Counted from the first letter of the stretch, positions 27,086 through 35,796 are shown. The stretch: DNA of 64,000 nt from an uncultured Bacteroides sp. (GCF_958445495.1 NZ_CAUCSQ010000004.1:62001-126000); one strand, 5' to 3'. Made by a program: numbers and translations. Notes: generated by a model from the letters alone, not told the origin.

Positions 27086-29017
27086 CTATTCCGGCTGCAA
27101 GTCCCAATATACCACATAACGCTGGTGATGCAAATCATAAAGCGGACGAATCACATCTCCCTGCTCGGTCGTAAACTTCAATTCATCCCCCTCACGCTGC
27201 AATGCACGTTCCGGATGCTTTACGTCTATCTTCAACGAAGTACGCAGCCCGGCGGGAACATGAAAATCATAAGTATAATAGTCATTATAAAGAGCGGGAT
27301 TTGAAAAAGGAGCGGGCGCCTGCATGCCTTCAGTTCCCCGTTCTCCCGCCAATACCAACGGCCCGTACAGTAAAGCCGCCTTAGCCGGATTATCCGGAGT
27401 AGGCTCCAGCCTGAACTGCATCGGATAAGTCACAGCAATCCGGTCGCCTTCTTTCCATTCACGGGTAACGGCAATATAAGAACCCGGTTTCTGCCTGACG
27501 GCTATTTTCTTGCCATTCACCGATACTTTCACATTTTTGCTCCATGAAGGATAGCGCAGGTAGATAGTTGTGCGGACGGGTTTCCCGGTATGCAGGCTGA
27601 AATATGTCGTTTCATCCTGCGGGAACTTCGTTTCCTGACGCAGCGTCAATCCTTTTTCTTTCCATGTCACTTGAGAAGGGATAAACAGATTTACATATAT
27701 GCCTTGACTATTGTGGTAATAAATGGCTTCCCCGTATTTGGCATGGCTTTCAAATCCGCTGCCGACACAACACCAGAAAGAGTTTTCCTTAGTGCTGTAC
27801 AACTTGTGAGAGCCGGAAAGCAGAGGCAGGAAATAAGCCACCATCCCGGTTTCGGGGTCTTGCTGTCCCAAGATGTGATTGTACAAAGCCCTCTCGTAAT
27901 AGTCCGCGACAGATGCGTCGGCCGTCCAACAGAAAAGGTGGCGGCTCAGTTTGAGCATATTATAGGTGCAACAAGTCTCTCCGGTATAACCCGTCAGATG
28001 CAGGGAGAGTTTCTCCGGGTCAAAGTAATGTTCTTTGTCGCTGCTACATCCCGGCGCAAAAGTATGGCGATCAATCATCGTATGCCAAAAAAATTCCGAC
28101 AGTTTTTTACTTGTCTCGTTTCGGGTCAATTCATAGTTGCGGGCTTCCGCTATCACTTTCGGGATGAATGTATTGGTATGCTTCGTCCCTAAGTCGTCAC
28201 GAGACTCTTTCAGCGGGTCAATCACGTCATTGTGATAGAAGTATTCCGCCAGCCAGCGGTAACGCTCATCCCCCGTCACCGAATACAAGTTGTAAAACGA
28301 TTCGTTGATACCCCCGAATTCATTGCGAATCATAAGCCTGCGGGTTTCCTCACCAAGCGGTTTCAGTTTGTCGTATGCCCAGTCGCCCATACGGGTTACG
28401 ATAGCCAACGCTTTCTGATTGCCGGCATACAGGTACTGGTCTATCAGGCCGGAAAACAGCTTATGCAAAGTGTACCAGGGAGCCCAGACACTCTTTCCCC
28501 GAATGTTCCGGTTTATCAACTCTTCGGGCCATGCACTCAAGTACCCGTTTTTCAACGCATTCTGCACTTCCTCCAGCCCGTTAACCAGACTGTCGCCTTT
28601 TAACTTGAAGATTTCACTGCCGGTAGCCGCATACATCAGACCGAGTGCCGAAAGCATGTGTCCGGTGGTATGTCCGCGAAGCTCGCAATCCAAAGACTCC
28701 CATCCGCCGAGCTTCTTCACGGTCATATATCCGCCCTCGCGCCCGGCAAACACGCCGGCATTGGTACGGAAGCTGTGTAACAGGCGGTTGACGTCTATTG
28801 AAGTCATCCAGGCGGAATCCCGAAGCATATTATCACGGAAACGGCTCGGCAGCAGACGGACGTCTTTCAGGTCGAAACTTTCTGCCTGTACCGGAACGAT
28901 TGTCTCTTTCTCCAGTTTTCCCCGATGTTGTCCGGGATATACGGATTGAGCGGACATGACACCCGGAAATACCGATGCCATCCCTAATAATGTCGTAACT
29001 AAAACTTTTTTATTCAT
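27086..29017 (-). CDS. GH127/GH146-type beta-L-arabinofuranosidase
   Basis: Secreted enzyme of 643 residues (signal ending MSAQ) of the former DUF1680 family, with an (alpha/alpha)6 barrel and beta-sandwich. It removes terminal beta-L-arabinofuranose. The zinc/nucleophile centre is visible: Glu347 and Cys349 in TGETCCTYN, and Cys416-Cys417 in FWCCVGSGFESH, matching Glu338, Cys340, Cys417 and Cys418 of the Bifidobacterium enzyme HypBA1. Other family stretches are LRGHTTGHMLSALGLMYAAT and WAPWYTLHKLFSGLIDQY. It is the first gene of the GH127-esterase-lyase operon. GTTCGTATCTAAT lies 21-33 nt upstream of its start. Confidence 0.92.
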   Translation of the reverse strand: MNKKVLVTTLLGMASVFPGVMSAQSVYPGQHRGKLEKETIVPVQAESFDLKDVRLLPSRFRDNMLRDSAWMTSIDVNRLLHSFRTNAGVFAGREGGYMTVKKLGGWESLDCELRGHTTGHMLSALGLMYAATGSEIFKLKGDSLVNGLEEVQNALKNGYLSAWPEELINRNIRGKSVWAPWYTLHKLFSGLIDQYLYAGNQKALAIVTRMGDWAYDKLKPLGEETRRLMIRNEFGGINESFYNLYSVTGDERYRWLAEYFYHNDVIDPLKESRDDLGTKHTNTFIPKVIAEARNYELTRNETSKKLSEFFWHTMIDRHTFAPGCSSDKEHYFDPEKLSLHLTGYTGETCCTYNMLKLSRHLFCWTADASVADYYERALYNHILGQQDPETGMVAYFLPLLSGSHKLYSTKENSFWCCVGSGFESHAKYGEAIYYHNSQGIYVNLFIPSQVTWKEKGLTLRQETKFPQDETTYFSLHTGKPVRTTIYLRYPSWSKNVKVSVNGKKIAVRQKPGSYIAVTREWKEGDRIAVTYPMQFRLEPTPDNPAKAALLYGPLVLAGERGTEGMQAPAPFSNPALYNDYYTYDFHVPAGLRTSLKIDVKHPERALQREGDELKFTTEQGDVIRPLYDLHHQRYVVYWDLQPE

Positions 29018-29037
29018 ATTATTTCCATTTTTTACTT

Positions 29038-29050
29038 ATTAGATACGAAC
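29038..29050 (-). promoter_or_regulatory. GTTCGTATCTAAT element upstream of GH127
   Basis: This minus-strand 13-mer lies 21-33 nt before the GH127 start. Closely similar words lie before GH97 (33988-34000, GTTCGTATATAAT), HTCS (59742-59753, ATTCGTACTAAT) and GH28 (21873-21884, CTTCGTATTTGT). The shared core TTCGTA suggests a common promoter or 5'-leader element of the PUL genes. Confidence 0.4.
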
Positions 29051-29147
29051 AAAGCATTTCAAACACTCAAAGCCGCAAAATTATTTAATAAAGCTGCAAT
29101 TCTTTAATTTAACGCGCATTTTCTCATAAAATTCACTCAAAACATCC

Positions 29148-29155
29148 TATCTTTG
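29148..29155 (+). promoter_or_regulatory. -7 box (TATCTTTG) and AAAGGAG ribosome site for the HipA-like gene
   Basis: TATCTTTG is a perfect Bacteroides -7 box, 27 nt before the ATG at 29182. AAAGGAG (29171-29177) lies 4 nt before the start, an unusually strong Shine-Dalgarno for this genus. Together they support transcription of this plus-strand pair on its own. No clear -33 TTTG was found. Confidence 0.6.
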
Positions 29156-29181
29156 ATTCCCGAAACAAAGAAAGGAGCTGC

Positions 29182-29964
29182 ATGGATTTACGAACGGCAA
29201 ATGTAACAAGATATATTCTTCCTCTGCGTGAGGGAGGCTCATTGCCCGCTTTAGCCGAAGCTGACGACGGATTCAAGTATGTAGTAAAATTCAGGGGAGC
29301 AGGACACGGGACGAAAGCGCTGATTGCCGAGCTGATTGGTGGAGAAATAGCCCGTGCACTGGGTTTCAGAGTCCCCGAAATAGTCTTTCTGAATTTGGAC
29401 GAAGCCTTCGGACGGACAGAAGCGGATGAAGAAATACAGGATTTGCTCCAATGGAGCCGCGGGTTGAACATAGGATTGCATTTCCTTTCCGGCTCACTCG
29501 CCTTTGATCCGGCAGTACACACGGTAGACGGGAAAACCGCCTCGCAGGCAGTATGGCTGGACGCCTTGCTGACCAATGTGGACCGCACCGTCAAAAATAC
29601 CAATATGCTGATGTGGCACAAAGAACTGTGGCTGATTGACCACGGAGCTTCCCTCTATTTCCACCATTCCTGGGCTAACTGGCAAAAGCAGGCGCTTGTT
29701 CCTTTCGTACAGATAAAAGACCATGTATTGCTGCCGTCCGCCGACAAACTGGAGGAAGTAAATACCGAATTCAAGCGACTGTTAACTCCGGAAAAGATAC
29801 GGGAAATTGTCAATGCCGTCCCCGACGACTGGCTGAACCGGACGGAAGGAACGGAAACGCCCCAGGATTTAAGAGAGGTTTACATCCGTTTTCTGGAAGA
29901 AAGAACCAAGCATTCCGAACTATTTGTAAATGAAGCGCAACATGCAAGAAAGGCACTTATATGA
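29182..29964 (+). CDS. HipA-like kinase-fold protein
   Basis: Protein of 260 residues resembling the HipA family of serine/threonine-like kinases. No signal peptide is seen, so it is cytoplasmic. Supporting stretches: VVKFRGAGHGTKALIAELIGG (nucleotide-binding-type Lys and Glu), WLDALLTNVDRTVKNTNMLM (catalytic-loop type Asp-x-x-x-x-N) and LWLIDHGASLYFHH (metal-binding Asp-His-Gly). It is shorter than classic HipA (about 440 residues) and has no HipB DNA-binding partner. It overlaps the start of the DUF3037 gene. It forms a two-gene plus-strand island inside a minus-strand region; a link with glycan use is not apparent. Kinase activity is inferred. Confidence 0.75.
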   Translation: MDLRTANVTRYILPLREGGSLPALAEADDGFKYVVKFRGAGHGTKALIAELIGGEIARALGFRVPEIVFLNLDEAFGRTEADEEIQDLLQWSRGLNIGLHFLSGSLAFDPAVHTVDGKTASQAVWLDALLTNVDRTVKNTNMLMWHKELWLIDHGASLYFHHSWANWQKQALVPFVQIKDHVLLPSADKLEEVNTEFKRLLTPEKIREIVNAVPDDWLNRTEGTETPQDLREVYIRFLEERTKHSELFVNEAQHARKALI

Positions 29965-30325
29965 ATACGCAGTCATCCGTTTCGTTCCCAGAGTGGAACG
30001 TGAGGAATTTATCAATGTAGGGATTGTGCTGTTCTCCAAACAAGCCGGTTACCTGAAATCCCTCTATACGGTAGATGAGAACAAACTGAAACTGTTTTCT
30101 TCCGAGTTGGATACCGGTTGCCTGAAAGAAGGATTACGGGTATTCGATAAAATATGTTCAGGAAACAAGGAAGGAGGGGCAATCGCCGGTATGGATATTC
30201 CCGACCGGTTCCGATGGCTGACTGCGGTGAAAAGCTCCTGCATACAAGTATCCCGCCCGCATCCCGGACTCTCGGCCGACCTGGACAAAACATTAGAGAG
30301 ATTGTTCGGGGAACTGGTTCTCTGA
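29930..30325 (+). CDS. DUF3037 family protein
   Basis: Small protein of 131 residues (or 127 from the Met at 29942) with the DUF3037 pattern YEYAVIRFVPRVEREEFINV. Function unknown. Its start overlaps the end of the HipA-like gene by 35 nt (or 23), so the two are translationally coupled. HipA-like/DUF3037 pairs are a recurrent arrangement, which suggests they act together. The gene converges with the hydrolase gene ending at 30372, with 46 bp between. Confidence 0.72.
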   Translation: MKRNMQERHLYEYAVIRFVPRVEREEFINVGIVLFSKQAGYLKSLYTVDENKLKLFSSELDTGCLKEGLRVFDKICSGNKEGGAIAGMDIPDRFRWLTAVKSSCIQVSRPHPGLSADLDKTLERLFGELVL

Positions 30326-30371
30326 CTCTCCCCCGGACAATTTTCCAAACCGGCGGCAGGCGGCACACCGT

Positions 30372-31988
30372 TTAACGGGCAGTGATATAAAAGCTCTGTT
30401 CCACGGCATCGGCTGTCTGTACTTTAGGCTCTACGCTACGCCCGTACTGCCAGGCCACAACCGTGACTTTTACCGGAAACTTCGCACGAGGAGGAATCGG
30501 AGTGAACACAATCCGGTCACCCGCTATTTCCGCCGGTCCTTCCTTTATATAATAGTAAACCGGAAGTCCTGCATCCGAAGTGCCATTTAAAGCGACTTCT
30601 CCGGTCGAAGCCTTGACGTCCCGCAGCTTGGGAAAAGTGATATGCTGCGGCATTCCTTCCTTATTCCGGTAAGGAATGCGGATTTCCACTTGCTGGACAG
30701 CACTCCGATATATATCATCCTGCTTTACGGAAGCCATCAGGCAGATGTTTCCCGTACGTTTCGGATTATCCAGTCCCATCCGGTAGAAACGGACCGTAAA
30801 AGTGGTATCATCCACCACTTCCACCGGACCGCAGATTCTCGACACTCGAATCGGGCGCTTGCCGTGCTCTTCCGAGTACGTCCTCCTCAGCGTATCTGTG
30901 TACACAGCTTTCAGGCGGAAGGTGACTCCATCTTCTTCGGGTTGGAAAGAGGGTGACATACGTACATGGGATTCCGGATTGAAAGTTACCAGTTTCCCTT
31001 TTTGCTCGAAACCGATGTATTGTTCCTTCTTTCCGCGTTCGCCGGCATAATACTTTTCCGTAGCGTCTGCCATTTCCTTATCAAAATACCAAAATGCCTG
31101 CTCCTTGTTTCCTTTATACTTATCATATGGAGCGGCATCGGCTGCGGGAATCTCATTTTTTCTCCAACGGTCTGCGAGCCAGCCGTCTTTGGCTTCCACA
31201 GGAATCAGTCGGACCGGAGCATCCAAAGGAGAGCGTTCCGGCAATCTGTATCGTACGGCCTTTTTCAGAAAGAGGGAAAGGTAGTCGACCAATTCGTCGG
31301 AAATATCGAAATGCCCGTGTCCGGCATCCGCAAGGAATGAAAGAGGGGCGTTCGGATATTCGCGGCGATAATCGAAAGAGGTTATCAACCGGTCTTCCCA
31401 CCATTCGTCCTCTCCCATTACCATCAAAGAAGGAATGCCTTCAATCGTGCGGTTTCCCCAATCCAGATTCGCACGTCCGTAACCCGTCAGATGAGTCCTG
31501 GGCGAGTCACCGTGGATAGACAGGACGGCCAAGGTGCGTCCGGGATTCCAGGCGGCAAAGTTCCACGGATAAGTCGCCATTGCCGAGTGGCCGACAGGAA
31601 TGACCGGCGCAAATTCCAATTCCGCATACCCGCTTATTTCAGACAGGTTTTTCATCATCGTCTCAAAGATTTGCTGCGTGCCTTTCGTTACATCCCAGCG
31701 TTGGTCTATTCCGGGAGTTATCCATATCTCCGCAATCCCAAGCTCGCTCATATTTTTCCGGAACTCCGGATGTTCGAAGATAGTCTCTTCGGTCATGTTA
31801 TGTTGCCCTACCACAACGGCACGGACTTGCCTGCAATTCTCCGGTATCCACAGGTAAGCGGACGGATGCGCTTTCGTTTCTTCCGAAACCAGCTCTTTTA
31901 TCTCTACCGACCATTGCCAGGGAGCTGCCGGGACCGGGGCTGCCTGCAGCAATAAAACAAACAAAGCCGCAAAAAAATATCTACTCAT
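30372..31988 (-). CDS. Alpha/beta-hydrolase, putative carbohydrate esterase with C-terminal beta-sandwich
   Basis: Secreted protein of 538 residues. The start at 31988 is chosen because it gives a signal (MSRYFFAALFVLLLQAAPVPA); the frame is open for 23 codons upstream. The hydrolase part has nucleophile Ser135 in PVGHSAMATYP and a likely catalytic histidine in DAGHGHFD (His224 or His226); MGEDEWWED may supply the acid. Residues from about 310 onward look like one or two beta-sandwich modules (VTFRLKAVYTDTLRRTY ... PIPPRAKFPVKVTVVAW). The GH97 gene ends 25 bp upstream, so they are co-transcribed. Esterase activity on an acylated or methylated sugar is likely but not shown. Confidence 0.72.
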   Translation of the reverse strand: MSRYFFAALFVLLLQAAPVPAAPWQWSVEIKELVSEETKAHPSAYLWIPENCRQVRAVVVGQHNMTEETIFEHPEFRKNMSELGIAEIWITPGIDQRWDVTKGTQQIFETMMKNLSEISGYAELEFAPVIPVGHSAMATYPWNFAAWNPGRTLAVLSIHGDSPRTHLTGYGRANLDWGNRTIEGIPSLMVMGEDEWWEDRLITSFDYRREYPNAPLSFLADAGHGHFDISDELVDYLSLFLKKAVRYRLPERSPLDAPVRLIPVEAKDGWLADRWRKNEIPAADAAPYDKYKGNKEQAFWYFDKEMADATEKYYAGERGKKEQYIGFEQKGKLVTFNPESHVRMSPSFQPEEDGVTFRLKAVYTDTLRRTYSEEHGKRPIRVSRICGPVEVVDDTTFTVRFYRMGLDNPKRTGNICLMASVKQDDIYRSAVQQVEIRIPYRNKEGMPQHITFPKLRDVKASTGEVALNGTSDAGLPVYYYIKEGPAEIAGDRIVFTPIPPRAKFPVKVTVVAWQYGRSVEPKVQTADAVEQSFYITAR

Positions 31989-32013
31989 GATGTTTCTTTT
32001 AATTGTAAACCGC

Positions 32014-33954
32014 TTATTCACTTTCCAGCGGGGTGAAATGCAATGCAGCCCCTCCACTCGCTTTCAGCTTCAAGACGAGCTTATCCCCGGCCTTTACCTT
32101 CTTACGGACACTGCGCACTTTCGTCCGCGTATTCAACCTGTCGTCATCTTCATACAAGTAGAGCATATACTTCTTCCCCGGTTCCAGGAAATCCGCAGTC
32201 AACGTGACCGTACGGGCCTCCGTATTTGTCATAACTCCTACGAACCAGTCATTTCCCGAACGACGTGCCTGGACGATATACTCCCCGATTTCCCCGTCTA
32301 ACGCACGGCTGTCGTCCCATACGCTCGGAACGGCTTTCCAGAATTCCAGCTCCTCCTCTCCTTTATAGAATTCCGGCCGGTCATACCAGAACATAAACTG
32401 CAAAGGGCTGTAATATACCGCCGCCATCGCCAACTGATGCGCTTTCGTATTCTTCACCCGCCCATTGAAATAACAGAGAGTATAATCTCCCGCACCCGCC
32501 AGGAAACGAGTGAAAGGAAGAATCGTATTGTGCGTCGCATCCGGCATTTCCTCGTTTCCGCGAATACCTTCCTGTGTCATCAGGTTGGGATAAGTACGGC
32601 TGAAACCTGTCGGACGGTATTCGTCGTGAATATCCACCATCAGACCGTATTCTCCGCACTTGCGGACCGCATCGTGCAACCACGTGCTCCAATGCTGATT
32701 GCCAATCTGTACAAAGCCGAACTTGATACCCTTCAATCCCCATTTTTTATACAAGGGCAACAGAGTATCCAACTGCTGCACCAACGCACGCTGATTGACA
32801 TACACCATGAGTCCGACCCCTTTCGATTCGGCATACCTGCACAAAACAGGTATATCAAGGTCTTTATCCGGAGAAACAGAAGTAGCGTCCGAACTCATCT
32901 TCATTTCCGGACCGTACCAACCGGCATCCAAATGTACATACTGGATGCCACGTTCCGCCGCAAAGTCAATGGCAGCTTTCACCCTATCCTGTTTCAAGTC
33001 GCCCGAACGGAATACTTTTCCGGGTTTAATCCAGGAAGTGTCGGCCAGTCTGCAAGCCGGGTTCAGATTCAAGACGATATCATTATTGTTAATCAAGTCC
33101 ACCGGACGTTCGCCGACCATGATTACGCGCCAAGGAGTACTGTAAGGAGAAATCACATCGACACTGCCATACAGGCTCGTTTCCAAAGTGGAAGGTTTTT
33201 CCGAAGACAGGCGGAACTTGCCGCGGGCATAATCCACCATCTCCGCTTCCAGCAAGGCAACCGACAATCCGTCAGGCAGTTTCAAAGTCAAAGGACGTTC
33301 ACTTTCCTCTCTCCCCCATCCTTTCAGCGGACGAAGCTCATAAGGCCCTTGCGCCCAACGTTCATAATAAGCCATTGTCCCTTCAGGCATCGTGAAACTA
33401 GTCTGCTCGCCGACGATATGCAGGAAAAGCCCGTTTGTCAACTCCGGAAAATGATAGCGGAAAGCAACTCCTTCATTATAGGCGCGAATGATAATATTCA
33501 TAAAGTAATTCTTACGTTTATCATAGCCGCCGTCCTTATTGCCATCTCCTTCTCCTTTCCTGAATTTGAGAACCATCTCATTGTAGCAGTCACGGACTTC
33601 CGCACGTTCGCCATACACGGGCTGCCATGTTTCGTCCGCCTTCCGCCGTTCAGTCCCCGTCAATTTCAGATTCTCACACCAGAAACGGCAGGTATCGTTC
33701 GGAATGCCCAACGCAGATTCAAACAACTGGTTCTCAATCAGGACTCCCAGTTTACTTTCCTCAATTACCGGACGGTTCTTATAAGTCAAGGTATAATACA
33801 TTTGTGCATCACCCTCTCCCACCGCACGCTGATAAAAGGTAAAACGATAAGCTCCGTCGGGAGACGCCAGTTCCCGGCGGGTTTCCGTCATCACATCCTG
33901 AGCTTTCGCCAATACCGGTATTGCCAGCAACAAAAGCAAAATTCTTTTCTTCAT
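32014..33954 (-). CDS. GH97 family glycosidase with Gly at the retaining nucleophile position
   Basis: Secreted enzyme of 646 residues (start at 33954, signal MKKRILLLLLAIPVLAKAQ). An N-terminal beta-supersandwich (ELASPDGAYRFTFYQ) is followed by a TIM barrel (VHLDAGWYGPEM, VNQRALVQQLDTLLPLYKKW) and a C-terminal all-beta domain. GH97 contains inverting alpha-glucosidases (SusB type) and retaining alpha-galactosidases/beta-L-arabinopyranosidases. In retaining members the nucleophile is Asp in K-I-D-F; here it reads K-F-G-F (Gly413, codon 32716-32718). The two SusB base glutamates appear to be Asn and Asp (HDEYRPTG), while the acid glutamate (GNEEM) remains. It is thus an atypical subgroup. GTTCGTATATAAT lies upstream at 33988-34000. 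Confidence 0.87.
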   Translation of the reverse strand: MKKRILLLLLAIPVLAKAQDVMTETRRELASPDGAYRFTFYQRAVGEGDAQMYYTLTYKNRPVIEESKLGVLIENQLFESALGIPNDTCRFWCENLKLTGTERRKADETWQPVYGERAEVRDCYNEMVLKFRKGEGDGNKDGGYDKRKNYFMNIIIRAYNEGVAFRYHFPELTNGLFLHIVGEQTSFTMPEGTMAYYERWAQGPYELRPLKGWGREESERPLTLKLPDGLSVALLEAEMVDYARGKFRLSSEKPSTLETSLYGSVDVISPYSTPWRVIMVGERPVDLINNNDIVLNLNPACRLADTSWIKPGKVFRSGDLKQDRVKAAIDFAAERGIQYVHLDAGWYGPEMKMSSDATSVSPDKDLDIPVLCRYAESKGVGLMVYVNQRALVQQLDTLLPLYKKWGLKGIKFGFVQIGNQHWSTWLHDAVRKCGEYGLMVDIHDEYRPTGFSRTYPNLMTQEGIRGNEEMPDATHNTILPFTRFLAGAGDYTLCYFNGRVKNTKAHQLAMAAVYYSPLQFMFWYDRPEFYKGEEELEFWKAVPSVWDDSRALDGEIGEYIVQARRSGNDWFVGVMTNTEARTVTLTADFLEPGKKYMLYLYEDDDRLNTRTKVRSVRKKVKAGDKLVLKLKASGGAALHFTPLESE

Positions 33955-34107
33955 TTTATTTACGTTCATGTTTATCTGTCTTTTCCATTATATACGAACG
34001 AGGAAGAAATTATACTCAACATCAACTATACGATAAAAGACAAAAAATCTTTGTGAAGAGGTGAAAGACACTATCTTAAAAGATAGAATTCCATCTGAAC
34101 TTTGGCA

Positions 34108-35061
34108 TTATTCCATCTGTTCCCTATAAAAAGTCGGCGTCATTCCTGTCAGCCGTTTAAAGATGCGATTAAAGTGTACCGATGATTCAAACCCGCAGGC
34201 CGCACTGATTTGAGAGACATTCATCACACTGTTATTCAACAATTTACAAGCATATCCGATACGCATATCGAGTACATACTCTTTGAATGTCTTTCCTGTA
34301 TTTTCTTTAAAGTACCGGCAGAAAGCAGCGGGATTCATCGCTGTGTAAGAAGCAATTTCATCCAAGCCGACGGATTCGGTATAATGTTTGTTCAGATAGG
34401 CAATCACCTTTTCCATCCTTTCATTACGCATGATGGAAGGAGCCGGGGTATAATGGGAAGTCGTCAGATATTTCCTGCGGTTGCCGGCAGCCATCATTTG
34501 CAGAAGTGAAAGCAACAGGATGATTTGTTCCGCCCCTTTGGCGGAAGGAATCCGTTGCAACAGCTTGAAGATTTTTCCCGAACGGGCAACAGTGAATTTA
34601 ATTCCCCTGCAGGCATCCTCCAGCAAATTCCTGATGGGAATAAACTGGGAATATTGAGAAATGGAATAATGCATAAAGTCTTTCTCGAATTGGATATTCA
34701 CTCCTTTCACTTTCGGTTCGGGTTCTTTTCCATTGCCCAATTCCTCCCTGCTACCGGATTCTTCTCCATTATCCGGCCTTTCCCCGTTATCCGTTTTTTC
34801 TCCGCTATCGGATTCTCTCCTGTCCTCCGGCGGACTCTGCATGCTATGAGGCAGTTCGGAACCGAAAAGAATCAAATCGCCTTTCGAATAAGGGATAATG
34901 CTGTCACCCACCAGGCAATCCCCCTCTCCCTTCTCCACATAGATAATCTCATACTCACTATGAAAATGCCACGGATACGTAAAACGCGGATATTCATAAA
35001 AGCGGGCGCGGACGGGATTGGAAGCCGTAATAGCCAACTTCTCATTCATTATCTTCTTCAT
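34108..35061 (-). CDS. Cupin-AraC family transcriptional regulator with an acidic repeat insertion
   Basis: Cytoplasmic regulator of 317 residues. The start at 35061 gives MKKIMNEKL; the frame upstream is not coding-like. The N-terminal cupin sugar-binding fold has YPWHFHSEYEIIYVEKG and SKGDLILFGSELPHSMQ. It is interrupted after about residue 77 by a hydrophilic acidic insertion (to about 118) made of hexapeptide repeats such as KTDNGE and RPDNGE. The AraC HTH pair occupies about residues 215-317 (VGLDEIASYTAMNPAAFCRY, ISAACGFESSVHFNRIFKRL). It probably controls the neighbouring GH97/hydrolase operon. A TATCTTTG box lies at 35087-35094. Confidence 0.9.
   Translation of the reverse strand: MKKIMNEKLAITASNPVRARFYEYPRFTYPWHFHSEYEIIYVEKGEGDCLVGDSIIPYSKGDLILFGSELPHSMQSPPEDRRESDSGEKTDNGERPDNGEESGSREELGNGKEPEPKVKGVNIQFEKDFMHYSISQYSQFIPIRNLLEDACRGIKFTVARSGKIFKLLQRIPSAKGAEQIILLLSLLQMMAAGNRRKYLTTSHYTPAPSIMRNERMEKVIAYLNKHYTESVGLDEIASYTAMNPAAFCRYFKENTGKTFKEYVLDMRIGYACKLLNNSVMNVSQISAACGFESSVHFNRIFKRLTGMTPTFYREQME
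34730..34819. repeat. Five 18-bp tandem repeats inside the AraC regulator gene
   Basis: Units begin at 34730, 34748, 34766, 34784 and 34802, each 18 bp, for example CCATTATCCGGCCTTTCC and CCGTTATCCGTTTTTTCT. They are in frame and code for hexapeptide repeats in the acidic insertion. Copies are imperfect. Confidence 0.75.
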
Positions 35062-35086
35062 AAATCTCCTTGCTGAACTATTTTTG

Positions 35087-35094
35087 CAAAGATA
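35087..35094 (-). promoter_or_regulatory. Bacteroides-type -7 box (TATCTTTG) before the cupin-AraC gene
   Basis: TATCTTTG on the minus strand lies 25 nt before the regulator's start. The surrounding sequence has further TTTGC words, but none at the standard -33 spacing. The box lies only about 30-40 bp from the breakpoint of the uxuA remnant. Confidence 0.5.
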
Positions 35095-35125
35095 GGCAAA
35101 TATCTTGCAAAAATACGCATCATAG

Positions 35126-35473
35126 TACATGCAGAGTGCGGGCAAGCACAACGACACCCGCAAGCTGGCAAAGAAATTTGCAAAGAGAACTCATTTCGTA
35201 CATCTGCGCAGTACGGCTGCCATGCCCGGAGGAAACTTTATCGAAAGTTCCCATCTCACGGGAAGAGGACATCTGATTGACCTCATCCGTATCTTCGAGC
35301 ATGAGAATCCGGGATTGCCGATGCGTGTAGACCACGGAAGAATGATGCTGGGAGATGAAGACAAAGGCTACAATCCGGGATATTCTTTCCACGGACGTAT
35401 GTTGGCTCTCGCACAGGTAGAAGGAATGATGGCTGTGGTGGACGATGAAAAGGAGCATCGGATGAGACTGTAA
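35126..35473 (+). pseudogene. uxuA: 3' remnant of a mannonate dehydratase gene
   Basis: The frame contains the C-terminal about 110 residues of mannonate dehydratase: SAGKHNDTRKLAKKFAKRTH, FVHLRSTAA, IESSHLTGRGHLIDLIRIFE, then MRVDHGRMMLGDEDKGYNPG and GRMLALAQVEGMM, ending at the natural C-terminus. UxuA converts D-mannonate to 2-keto-3-deoxygluconate in glucuronate breakdown and is normally about 390 residues. A stop codon lies just upstream (35123-35125) and the N-terminal about 70 per cent is missing, so this is a decayed remnant. It abuts the promoter of the divergent AraC gene. Confidence 0.85.
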
Positions 35474-35680
35474 TAAAAAACAATAGCCATTATTTTCATC
35501 TCTTCCGATTCCCCTTCTTCGGAGCATCGGATTACGACAAAATTACCTGCTGCCGGCACTAGGCGTAGAATAGTGTACGAATGACCGTTTCGGTATCAAA
35601 CCGGATGGCAACCTCTCATGGCGGGGAAACGAAACAGGAATGAGACAAATCTCTCTACATATAATTATATTTAGTACCAA

Positions 35681-35796
35681 CTGCTGTCATCTGTCACACA
35701 ACGTACAGTAATACACTGATTATAAACGAAAAAGACCGTGACAGCAAGCTGTGACAGCAGCATTAAAGAGAAGAAATGCCGTCACCTGCTGTCACG
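35681..35796. repeat. GTGACAGC / CTGCTGTCAC inverted repeats
   Basis: CTGCTGTCA at 35681, GTGACAGC at 35739, GTGACAGCAG at 35751-35760 and CTGCTGTCAC at 35787-35796. The last two form a perfect 10-bp inverted repeat with a 26-nt loop. No gene is seen in 35474-36127; it holds these repeats and the 22-bp array that follows. Confidence 0.6.

Noticed and set aside
32437..34056. Long plus-strand open frame of 539 codons
   Set aside because: It is antisense to the GH97 gene, has no recognisable domain or ribosome site, and the GH97 frame is strongly supported.
35129..35473. Functional short protein of 114 residues
   Set aside because: It is exactly the C-terminal part of mannonate dehydratase, with stop codons upstream and most of the enzyme missing.
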